From positions 434,001-498,000 of the forward strand of contig NZ_JAKZAJ010000002.1 in assembly GCF_023156285.1 (NCBI RefSeq): a DNA stretch of 64,000 nucleotides, in the 5' to 3' direction. Each line of letters begins with the position of its first letter. Within the stretch, counting starts at the first letter, position 1. Origin of the DNA: Marinobacter koreensis. GTDB lineage: Bacteria; Pseudomonadota; Gammaproteobacteria; Pseudomonadales; Oleiphilaceae. The translations under genes were made by a program, and so were the position numbers. The notes beneath the pieces are model-generated. The model ran no database searches and was not told the origin of the DNA. It saw only the letters and a list, made by a program, of their open reading frames with translations. Below, piece after piece: positions 9,060 through 16,362 of this stretch.

Positions 9060-9731
9060 CTAAAGGGCTTCCAGAGCAGAGGATAACTCTGAAAGGCTAC
9101 TAATGATCGCCGACGGCTGGATGCCCCAGTCTTCAAAAACCTTTCCGGAGTCCCGCTGCACCCAAATGGCGTGAAGTCCTGCCGCCCTCGCGCCGATCAC
9201 ATCCCACGCGTTGCTGGAGACCAGACACAACGGCTGCTCCCAGGCGCCGGTTGCCCGTCGCGCGTAGGCGTAGACCGCCGGATCGGGTTTGAAGCTTTTG
9301 ACGTCGTCAACCGAGACCAGGCCATCCAGCTGCGCCAGCAGATTGTTATGGCCCAGAACCTTCTCTAGTGCCGGGTAGCTGCCGTTGGAAAAGGCGAACA
9401 GGGGGTATTTGCCCTTCAGGGCCTGGAGGGAAGGCAGTGAGTCGTCAAACGCTGGCAGGGCCAGGTAGGCTGCCATCAACTCCTCCTCCCGCTCGGCGGT
9501 CAGCGGCAGTTGCCGGGTTGCCATGGCAAACCGCAACGCCTGGCGGGTGCACACCCCAAAATCCTCATAGGCCTTCATCAAGCCTTTCCGGAACGAGAAT
9601 TCCAGTTGCTTTTCCCGCCACAGGGCCGCGAGTGCGTTCGCATCCTCGCCGGCCTCGGGCCGGAGCAGCTCCGCCATCCCCATGGGGTCAACCAGGGTTC
9701 CGTATACATCGAATGCCACATGCAGTGTCAT
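9060..9731 (-). CDS. Haloacid dehalogenase, type II (HAD superfamily)
   Basis: 223 residues, the normal size for L-2-haloacid dehalogenases. HAD motif I is FDVYGTLVD with Asp8 as nucleophile and Tyr10 as the usual type II residue; motif II is FSNGS; motif III Lys and KPDPAVY follow; motif IV is SSNAWDVIGA. All residues typical of hydrolytic removal of halide from 2-halo acids are there. The natural substrate may be a 2-chloro or 2-bromo short-chain acid, plausible in a marine bacterium, but other phosphatase-like activity cannot be excluded. It is convergent with the hydrolase gene and divergent from the next lipoprotein gene. Confidence 0.85.
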   Translation of the reverse strand: MTLHVAFDVYGTLVDPMGMAELLRPEAGEDANALAALWREKQLEFSFRKGLMKAYEDFGVCTRQALRFAMATRQLPLTAEREEELMAAYLALPAFDDSLPSLQALKGKYPLFAFSNGSYPALEKVLGHNNLLAQLDGLVSVDDVKSFKPDPAVYAYARRATGAWEQPLCLVSSNAWDVIGARAAGLHAIWVQRDSGKVFEDWGIQPSAIISSLSELSSALEAL

Positions 9732-9826
9732 GCCATCGCCTCCTGTTGAGCCGTATCATCTGAACCATCTGTTTCCAGCGTATACTGGGGCACGCTTCTT
9801 TCGAAAGGATCATCTGCGGAAACCCG

Positions 9827-11080
9827 ATGGCCTCGTTTTTCATCATACCCAACGCAAAACAATGGTTTCGCACCCTTTTGCTGCTGACCTTACTCGGCTC
9901 GACGACAGCCTGCGCCTCTGGTCCATCCCTTTACACGGCCGGCAGTCAGCAGATCACGGCCGAGCCGGTAACCGACTTCGACAGCTATCGCGATCGCGTC
10001 CGCGCCGTGTTGGAGACAAACCGGGTGGCCCTCGATGGATTCCCCCGGGAACAGCAGATTGACTGGAATCTGCCTTTCAGGCGCCCCGTCGCCGGGGACT
10101 GTCCACCTGGCCCTTCCACCGGCATATTGCTGGTCCACGGGCTGAGCGACTCGCCCTTCGTTTTCCGGGACCTGGCGGATTACCTGTCCGATCAGTGCAT
10201 CGAAGTCCGCGCCCTCCTGCTTCAGGGCCACGGCACACGGCCCGGCGACATGGTTGATGCCAGCGCGTCGGTCTGGCGGCAACAGGTGCGCAACCATTTC
10301 CAGGCCCTGGCCGACTCGGTGGATCGGCCCTTCATCGGGGGCTTCTCGCTCGGCGGTGCCCTGGCGACCGAATACGCGCTTTCCGGACAGTCGCCAGAAC
10401 CGGCGGGTCTGGTGGCACTGGCGCCCGCCTGGGAGCTCAACGGGTTGGGAAGCTATCTCTGGCTGGCCCGGGTGGCGGATCTTTTCGGGGACTTCGTGGA
10501 GGAAGAGCCGGAACTGAACCCGGTGAAATACGAGTCCCTCGCCTTCAATGCCGGGGCCCAGACCGCCGACGTCCTGAGTGAGACCCAGGACATTCTGGAG
10601 TCCCGCCAGCACTGGGATCTGCCTCTGTTTCTCGTGGCCACGGAAGCGGATTCGGTCATCAACCTGGACTATCTGGTGCAGCAGTTCCGGAATCGTTTCA
10701 CCTATCCCGACAGCCGTATGCTGGTATTCCGGGATCTCCGCCGACCCTGGCCGGACACCCTTCAGAGCCCGCGCATCGAAAGTCTCAACAGCTTCCTGCC
10801 ACAGTTCAATATCCTGGAGTTTTCCCACCAGTCCCTGGCGATATCGGCAAACAACGAACTGTATGGCCCGGGCGCCCCTCTGCAGCGCTGCCTGGAACCC
10901 AACCAGATGTCCGTGGAAGACTGCCGGACGTTGCCCCCGGAGCAGCTCTGGTTCAGTGCCTGGCATGGCGAGCCAAAGGCGGTTCCGACCAGCCGCCTGA
11001 CCTGGAACCCCTGGTTTCCGGAGATGGCCGACAAGATCGCACAGTTCCTGAAAGCGCCCACAAGCCCTGACCAACCATAG
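9827..11080 (+). CDS. Alpha/beta hydrolase, probable lipoprotein
   Basis: 417 residues. The N terminus has a hydrophobic segment followed by LLGSTTAC, a plausible lipobox with Cys29. The hydrolase domain begins with LVHGLSDSPFVFRDLADYL (oxyanion region), has nucleophile elbow GFSLGG with Ser174, and an acidic residue in LFLVATEADSVIN. This is the S33/serine-aminopeptidase-type or monoacylglycerol-lipase-like fold. The protein would sit on the periplasmic side of a membrane and cleave an ester or amide. The LysR regulator follows after 33 nt on the same strand and may be cotranscribed. The substrate is not evident. Confidence 0.78.
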   Translation: MASFFIIPNAKQWFRTLLLLTLLGSTTACASGPSLYTAGSQQITAEPVTDFDSYRDRVRAVLETNRVALDGFPREQQIDWNLPFRRPVAGDCPPGPSTGILLVHGLSDSPFVFRDLADYLSDQCIEVRALLLQGHGTRPGDMVDASASVWRQQVRNHFQALADSVDRPFIGGFSLGGALATEYALSGQSPEPAGLVALAPAWELNGLGSYLWLARVADLFGDFVEEEPELNPVKYESLAFNAGAQTADVLSETQDILESRQHWDLPLFLVATEADSVINLDYLVQQFRNRFTYPDSRMLVFRDLRRPWPDTLQSPRIESLNSFLPQFNILEFSHQSLAISANNELYGPGAPLQRCLEPNQMSVEDCRTLPPEQLWFSAWHGEPKAVPTSRLTWNPWFPEMADKIAQFLKAPTSPDQP

Positions 11081-11113
11081 CGGTGAAACCACCATCGGGT
11101 TAAACTGCCATTC

Positions 11114-12025
11114 ATGAACCCGATTGATACATTGAATCTCGATTTCCGGGCATTGAGCACCTTCCTGGCGGTGCTGGACGAAGGGAGTGTCTCCCGGGCG
11201 GCCGTGAAGCTCGGCGTCACCCAATCCGCGGTCAGCCACACCCTTGAGCGCCTGAGGCAGACGCTGGGCGATCCCCTGTTCGTGAAGTCCGGCCGGGGCA
11301 TTGTCCCTACCCGCTACGCCCTGCAGGCAGGCCCGCACATTCGCCAGATACTGGATGACATCCGGTCACTGTCCGCCGGACCACCGTTCACTCCGGCCAC
11401 CGCCGAATTCACGTTTACCATCGCGGCCAACGACTATCAGCGGGACCTCCTGCTACCCGGGCTTTTGAACATTCTGCGGCGGGAAGCACCGGGAATCCGC
11501 CTGCAGGTGGTCCCCTCCGGCATTCCCAGTGCCGAGATGCTCCGAAAGGACGCCTGCGACCTGATCATCTCGCCCCATGCCCCCGAGGCCACCGACATCA
11601 TGCAACGTGGCCTGATGGCGGACCGAATGGTGGTGTTCTACGATCCGGCCCACCGGGAACCACCCCGGGACCTCCCGGAGTACCTGAAGGCGGATCACAT
11701 CGCCCTGCTGTTTGCCGCCGGCGAAAAGCCAGCGCTGGAAACCTCGCTGACGGCACGGGGCCTGACACGGCGGGATGTCGTGACGGTCTCCAACTTCTCC
11801 GGCCTGCCCGAATTTCTGCGGGGCACGGACATGCTCGCTACGGCGCCGGAACTCATGGGCAAGCACCTGCTACGGGACTTCGCCTCGGTGCCCCTGCCTT
11901 TTGATTTCAAGCCCTTTACCCTGCTCATGCTGTGGCACCGCCGCAACCAGGACGACCCCGCCCACAAGTGGCTGCGCAATCAGGTAAATGCCGTGGCTGC
12001 CTCCATGAACAAGCTCGACACCTAA
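11114..12025 (+). CDS. LysR-family transcriptional regulator
   Basis: 303 residues with an N-terminal winged helix-turn-helix (LSTFLAVLDEGSVSRAAVKLGVTQ and SAVSHTLERLRQTLGDPLF, about 13-55) and a C-terminal substrate-binding domain of the NodD/LinR-like subgroup. It is followed on the same strand by an MFS drug exporter, with hairpin element copy B in between, and could control it. LysR genes are more often divergent from their targets, so the link is uncertain. Confidence 0.88.
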   Translation: MNPIDTLNLDFRALSTFLAVLDEGSVSRAAVKLGVTQSAVSHTLERLRQTLGDPLFVKSGRGIVPTRYALQAGPHIRQILDDIRSLSAGPPFTPATAEFTFTIAANDYQRDLLLPGLLNILRREAPGIRLQVVPSGIPSAEMLRKDACDLIISPHAPEATDIMQRGLMADRMVVFYDPAHREPPRDLPEYLKADHIALLFAAGEKPALETSLTARGLTRRDVVTVSNFSGLPEFLRGTDMLATAPELMGKHLLRDFASVPLPFDFKPFTLLMLWHRRNQDDPAHKWLRNQVNAVAASMNKLDT

Positions 12026-12116
12026 TCAATTATTTTTGTTCATGTGTTGTATGAACGCTTACGCCGTTATTTTTCCCGCCATCAAACCTTAGACTTCATG
12101 CATCTCGTGGCTTGGC

Positions 12117-12220
12117 CGGGCAGGGACAGCGCTTCCGAAACACGCTCAAGCACATCCCTGTGACGCTTGAGCTCCGCCATCCATGGCTCCGCACAGTTTC
12201 GGAAGCGCTGTCCCTGCCCG
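12117..12220 (-). repeat. Hairpin element copy B (54-nt core, 25-nt arms)
   Basis: Left arm 12117-12141 and right arm 12196-12220 are perfect complements over 25 nt; pairing can extend outward with mismatches to about 12114 and 12223. The core (12142-12195) is again 54 nt. Inner arm ends are TCCGAAAC and GTTTCGGA. It lies between two genes on the same strand, 38 nt before the MFS start. Confidence 0.9.
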
Positions 12221-12257
12221 ACCGGTCAAACCTTTGGAAATAAAGCCTGGAACAAAC

Positions 12258-13478
12258 ATGCTCACCCTGACCAGTATCTGGACAACCATACTGCTCGCCG
12301 CGGCCGTGGCTCTCGGGCCGCTCGCAACGGACATGTACCTGCCGGCATTGCCGCAGATCGGCACCGATTTCGGCGCTGGAACCGACCAGGTCCAGCTGAC
12401 GCTGAGCCTGTACATGGTGGGGTTTGCTATTGCCCAGCTGATCTGTGGTCCGCTGGCCGATCGCTTCGGCCGGAAGCCGATCATGATCGGGGGCTTTGTA
12501 CTGTTCGCGGCCGCGAGCGTCGGCTGTGCCCTGGCCACCAATATCGAAACACTCCAGTTTTGCCGTTTCCTCCAGGCACTCGGCGGCTCCGCCGGCCCCG
12601 TGCTCGGGCGCGCGGCCATCCGCGATATCTACACGCCGCGGGAGGCGTCGAAAATCCTGGCAGTTCTGGCCAGCATTATGGCCGTCGCACCGGCCGTGGC
12701 GCCCACGCTGGGAGGGCTGTTGGTGTCCGGGCTGGGATGGGCTTCCATCTTCATCGCTCTGGGCGGGTATGCGCTCGTGATGGCCATGATTGTGGCCTAT
12801 GGCATTCCTGAGCCAATGCGGGCGGAATACCGCCAACCGCTGAAACCGCGCAAACTGCTGCAGAACTACCGCATCATCGCGACGGACATCAGCTTCCTGG
12901 GCTATACCCTCACCAACGCCACCATATTCGGCGCCCTGTTCGCCTTCCTGTCCGGGTCGTCGTTTGTGTTGATCGAATTCCTGGGCGTGGCCCCCGAGCA
13001 CTTCGGACTGTACTTTGCGTGCATGGTTGCCGGTTTCATCATCGGCAACCTGGCAGCCGTTCGACTCGGAAACAGGCTTGCGCCAGACCAGCTTCTGGTC
13101 CGCGGACTGATCATTGCAGTAGCCGGTGGCAGCACCATGGCCTTGCTGGCGTATAACGAGATCTACAACGTCTGGGCGGTTATTCTGCCCCAGGCCCTGT
13201 TCATGATCGGAACCGGGATGGTGCTGCCACAGACCATGTCAGGCGCCCTCAGCAACTTCCCCAGGATGGCAGGTTCTGCATCCTCGCTGTTCGGCTTCGT
13301 CCAGATGTCAGTCGCGGCCCTGACCGGCGCCCTGGTCGGACACCTTCATGACGGCACTTCCCTCACGATGGCCTCCATCATCGCAGTGTCTTCCGCTCTG
13401 GCCATGGCCTGCTACCTCCTGCTGGTCCAGCGTTTTCCCGCCACCGGATTCGAGCCCCAGGGCGCGTCGGGTCGGTAA
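12258..13478 (+). CDS. Bcr/CflA-family multidrug efflux MFS transporter
   Basis: 406 residues with 12 predicted membrane helices. It carries the Drug:H+ antiporter-1 signatures: LATDMYLPALPQIG in helix 1, the loop motif GPLADRFGRKPIM between helices 2 and 3, and GxxxGPVLGRAAIRD-like motif C/B residues around helices 4-5. Members export chloramphenicol, bicyclomycin, sulfonamide or other compounds with proton exchange at the inner membrane. An in-frame extension upstream runs through hairpin copy B and is rejected as coding. The true substrate is unknown. Confidence 0.88.
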   Translation: MLTLTSIWTTILLAAAVALGPLATDMYLPALPQIGTDFGAGTDQVQLTLSLYMVGFAIAQLICGPLADRFGRKPIMIGGFVLFAAASVGCALATNIETLQFCRFLQALGGSAGPVLGRAAIRDIYTPREASKILAVLASIMAVAPAVAPTLGGLLVSGLGWASIFIALGGYALVMAMIVAYGIPEPMRAEYRQPLKPRKLLQNYRIIATDISFLGYTLTNATIFGALFAFLSGSSFVLIEFLGVAPEHFGLYFACMVAGFIIGNLAAVRLGNRLAPDQLLVRGLIIAVAGGSTMALLAYNEIYNVWAVILPQALFMIGTGMVLPQTMSGALSNFPRMAGSASSLFGFVQMSVAALTGALVGHLHDGTSLTMASIIAVSSALAMACYLLLVQRFPATGFEPQGASGR

Positions 13479-13510
13479 CCCCGTTCAAGAACCCTTCGCG
13501 CTATCCGGTA

Positions 13511-13622
13511 ATCGTGTGGCGGGGTGCCCCATCCGAAACAGTGCGAAGCCATGGATGGCGGAGCTCACGCGTCACATGGATGTGCTTGAGCGTGTTTCGG
13601 ATGGGGCACCCCGCCACACGAT
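13511..13622 (+). repeat. Hairpin element copy C (54-nt core, 29-nt arms, inverted orientation)
   Basis: Left arm 13511-13539 and right arm 13594-13622 are perfect complements over 29 nt, the longest exact stem of the four. The 54-nt core (13540-13593) is the reverse complement of the form in copies A, B and D and is the most diverged (four differences from copy B). It sits 33 nt after the MFS stop and 100 nt before the tpx start. Confidence 0.9.
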
Positions 13623-13638
13623 CGCATTCGCCGCCAAT

Positions 13639-13657
13639 GATAATGACAATAAGAGTC
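13639..13657 (+). promoter_or_regulatory. Fur-box-like site upstream of tpx
   Basis: The 19-mer starting GATAATGACAAT matches the classical Fur consensus at 14 of 19 positions by my count. It lies about 65-83 nt before the thiol peroxidase start, a suitable promoter position. Binding is inferred, not shown. Confidence 0.45.
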
Positions 13658-13721
13658 ATCCAAACTACTCTGATAACAGTATGTTGAATGACCACGAACC
13701 GAAAATCCCAAGGAGCAACGA

Positions 13722-14219
13722 ATGAGCAAAGTCACCCTGGACGGCAACCCCATCGAACTGAGCGGCAAATTTCCCCAGCCGGGCGACAACGCTCCCCCCT
13801 TTACCCTGACCAACAGCGGTCTGGAAGAGGTGAAGCTGGATAACTGGGCCGGCAAACGCAAGATTCTGAACATCATCCCCAGCATCGACACCGGCGTGTG
13901 TGCGGCGTCCACCCGCAAATTCAACGAGAAAGCCGGTAGCCTGGACAACACCGTGGTCCTGGTGGTTTCCGCCGACCTGCCCTTCGCGGCTTCCCGATTC
14001 TGCGGCGCCGAAGGCATCAAGAACGTCGAAACCCTCTCGACCTTCCGGAACTACAGCTTCCAGCAGGACTACGGCGTCGCCATCCAGGACGGCCCTTTGG
14101 CCGGCCTGTGCGCGCGGGCCGTCATCGTACTGGACGAGAACAACAAGGTACTGCACAGCCAGCTGGTCGATGAAATCAAGAACGAGCCGGACTACGACTC
14201 AGCTTTGAACGTTCTCTGA
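13722..14219 (+). CDS. tpx: Thiol peroxidase (2-Cys peroxiredoxin)
   Basis: 165 residues, the normal length of Tpx. It reduces lipid and other hydroperoxides using thioredoxin. The peroxidatic cysteine is C60 in [12 protein letters not shown] and the resolving cysteine is C94 in SRFCGAEG, with the spacing of the atypical 2-Cys class. The start has a clear AAGGAG site. The gene stands alone with its own upstream region and a strong hairpin after the stop. It is cytoplasmic or periplasm-adjacent in relatives; no signal peptide is seen here. Confidence 0.94.
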   Translation: MSKVTLDGNPIELSGKFPQPGDNAPPFTLTNSGLEEVKLDNWAGKRKILNIIPSIDTGVCAASTRKFNEKAGSLDNTVVLVVSADLPFAASRFCGAEGIKNVETLSTFRNYSFQQDYGVAIQDGPLAGLCARAVIVLDENNKVLHSQLVDEIKNEPDYDSALNVL

Positions 14220-14241
14220 TTCCCTCAATTGCAACCCTCCT

Positions 14242-14273
14242 CCGGCCACCGCAGATTCCTGTGCGGTGGCCGG
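14242..14273 (+). terminator. Strong hairpin after tpx
   Basis: CCGGCCACCGCA (14242-14253) pairs perfectly with TGCGGTGGCCGG (14262-14273). No T tract follows, so it may terminate poorly or stabilise the tpx mRNA 3' end. A TATACT just downstream (14281-14286) could be the -10 box of the MATE gene. Confidence 0.5.
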
Positions 14274-14326
14274 ATTGCGTTATACTCTTGCGCCTTCCAT
14301 TCACCTCCTGATTGATACAGGCGCCC

Positions 14327-15667
14327 GTGAAACCATTACCGAACCATCCAAGCCTCGGCCGCCAGCTGTATGCCATGACCTGGCCGATGCTGTTCGGCGT
14401 GTTATCCCTGATGACATTCCAACTGGCCGACAGTGCGTTCATCGGTCAGCTCGGCCGTGACCCCCTCGCCGCCCTGGGCTTCACCCTGCCCATGCAGCAG
14501 TTGATCATCGGCCTGCAGGTGGGTCTGGGCATTGCCACCACCGCCATCATTTCAAGAACGTTGGGCGAAGGGGACGAACAACGCTCCCACCGGCTCGGCG
14601 GCCTGGTGATCACTGTCGGCGGCACGCTGGTGCTGGTGTTGTGTCTGAGTCTCTGGCTCCTGCAAGGCCAGATCATGGCCGCGCTTGGCGCCGAAGACAG
14701 CCTGCTGCCGCTGATCCGGAGCTACTGGGTACCCTGGCTGATCGCCGCCTGGACCGGCGCCTTCCTGTATTTTGGCTACAGCGTATGCCGCTCACATGGG
14801 GACACAAAACTGCCCGGGTACATGATGATGGCCACCAGCCTCCTGAACATCGGGCTGGACTACCTCTACATTTTCATCTTCGACTGGGGATTGCCTGGTG
14901 CAGGATGGGCCACCGTAACCTCGTTTGCGCTGGGCTGCCTGGTGATTTATCCCGCGTTGTTCAACCGGGGCTGGGCCCGATTCGATTTCCGCCAGCTGGC
15001 CCTGTTCGACTCCCTCAAACAGCTCAATCGCATCATGGCTCCGGCGATGGTGAGTCAGCTCATGCCGCCGCTCTCGGCAATGCTGGCGACAGCACTGGTA
15101 GCCGGTTTCGGCTCGGCGGCCGTGGCGGCCTGGGGGCTTGGGACGCGGCTGGAATTTTTCTCCATCGTGGTAGTGCTGGCGCTGACCATGTCCATGCCAC
15201 CGATGATCGGACGGATGCTGGGCGCCAACGACATCGGCCAGATCCGCAAACTGGTGCGGATTGCAGTCCGTTTTGTGGTGGTCTGGCAGCTGGCGATCGG
15301 CGTCACCTGGGTAGTGGCGTCCGGGCTGGTCTCCGACCTGTTCAGCAGCGATCAGTCTGTGCAGTCGGTACTGGAGGGGTACCTGTTGAGAGTACCCCTC
15401 AGCTACAGCGGTCTCGGGGTATGCATGCTCATGGTGTCAGTGTGCAACGCCCTGGGCCTGGCGATGCGGGCGTTGCTCGTATCCACACTGCGCCTGTTCC
15501 TGTGCTTTCTGCCGGCCCTGTGGATCGGCAGTCAGCTCAACGGCATTTTCGGACTGATGAGTGGTGCACTGATCGGCAACCTGTTTGCCGGCGCCATGGC
15601 CTATTCGTTCTACCGCGCCGGCATGCGCCAACTGACAGCCAGCAAACATGCCTCAGCCAAAGCGTGA
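14327..15667 (+). CDS. MATE-family efflux transporter
   Basis: 446 residues with 12 predicted helices in two six-helix bundles, typical of Na+- or H+-driven MATE exporters (NorM/DinF group). The first helix region reads AMTWPMLFGVLSLMTFQLADSAFIGQLG, a hallmark of the family, with the equivalent repeat beginning near IMAPAMVSQLMPPLSAMLATALVAGFG. The start is uncertain: a GTG at 14327 with CAGG upstream is chosen; a TTG 15 nt earlier and an ATG at 14375 are alternatives. The 3' end overlaps the convergent thioesterase gene by 15 nt. Confidence 0.85.
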   Translation: MKPLPNHPSLGRQLYAMTWPMLFGVLSLMTFQLADSAFIGQLGRDPLAALGFTLPMQQLIIGLQVGLGIATTAIISRTLGEGDEQRSHRLGGLVITVGGTLVLVLCLSLWLLQGQIMAALGAEDSLLPLIRSYWVPWLIAAWTGAFLYFGYSVCRSHGDTKLPGYMMMATSLLNIGLDYLYIFIFDWGLPGAGWATVTSFALGCLVIYPALFNRGWARFDFRQLALFDSLKQLNRIMAPAMVSQLMPPLSAMLATALVAGFGSAAVAAWGLGTRLEFFSIVVVLALTMSMPPMIGRMLGANDIGQIRKLVRIAVRFVVVWQLAIGVTWVVASGLVSDLFSSDQSVQSVLEGYLLRVPLSYSGLGVCMLMVSVCNALGLAMRALLVSTLRLFLCFLPALWIGSQLNGIFGLMSGALIGNLFAGAMAYSFYRAGMRQLTASKHASAKA

Positions 15668-16078
15668 GCGGAACTGCTCCGGAATCGGGACCACTTCCCG
15701 CTGCTGGTAATCGAAGAAGACAAACCCGTACTTCGCCAGTGCCACCGGCTGCCCGCTTTCGGCCTTGGTGACGCGAAACACGAAGTCGCCACCATATTTG
15801 TTGAAATCCATCAGTCCCACCTCAAACCGGAGCATTTCCGGAAAGAAGGACTCGGACTGATACATGGTCGCCAGATCGGTGACGATAATGCCGATGTCCT
15901 TGTTACCGGTCTCCTCAACCCCGTACTTCACCATGAACTGCGCCCGGGCCTCCGACAGCATGGAAATAAGGGCATCGTTACCAAGGTGGTTGGCACCGTT
16001 GATGTCGGTGATGCGCACCGGCATCTGGGTTTCGTAGATGAAGACGTCATCGGGAAAAGAGAGTTTGATTCGGGCCAC
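15653..16078 (-). CDS. Acyl-CoA thioesterase, hot-dog fold (4HBT type)
   Basis: 141 residues, the size of 4-hydroxybenzoyl-CoA-thioesterase-like proteins. The pattern MPVRITDINGANHLGNDALISMLSEARAQF is the central helix and active-site loop of the family; Asp and Asn residues replace the common YAD of YbgC, so the subgroup is uncertain. It should cleave an acyl-CoA to free acid and CoA in the cytoplasm. Its end overlaps the MATE gene by 15 nt; upstream lies hairpin copy D and the divergent Nudix fusion gene. Confidence 0.8.
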   Translation of the reverse strand: MARIKLSFPDDVFIYETQMPVRITDINGANHLGNDALISMLSEARAQFMVKYGVEETGNKDIGIIVTDLATMYQSESFFPEMLRFEVGLMDFNKYGGDFVFRVTKAESGQPVALAKYGFVFFDYQQREVVPIPEQFRSRFG

Positions 16079-16204
16079 GTTCGGGTACCTGCGTGTGTTC
16101 GGATGTCTGATGGCGACGCATCATACGCTTCTACCCCGTACTGTTCACCCGGTAAGAAATTCGGTTATCTTGCTCAGGATCCCGGCGCGTTCAGCTTCGG
16201 TGCA

Positions 16205-16314
16205 GTGGCCAACGGGAAGCCCTGTCCAAAACCCGCTCAAGCACGTCCATGTGGCGCTTGAGCTCCGCCATCCATGGCTCCGCACAGTTTTGGAAAGGGC
16301 TTCCCGTTGACCAC
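16205..16314 (-). repeat. Hairpin element copy D (54-nt core, 28-nt arms)
   Basis: Left arm 16205-16232 pairs with right arm 16287-16314 with two mismatches; the 54-nt core is 16233-16286. It lies in the shared upstream region of two divergent genes, where a terminator would make no sense. Inner arm ends are TCCAAAAC and GTTTTGGA. Confidence 0.9.
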
Positions 16315-16362
16315 ATCCGACTATCGATGCGCACCTACAACAAACACATGAACGGACGTTTT

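Noticed and set aside
8729..9136. Open frames running through the hairpin elements and into neighbouring genes
   Set aside because: They are shadows of the real genes on the other strand or in other frames, with no ribosome sites and no recognisable domains outside the repeat.
8938..16314. The four hairpin elements as ordinary Rho-independent terminators
   Set aside because: No T tracts follow the stems, one copy lies between divergent genes, and the conserved 54-nt interior is far too long for a terminator loop.
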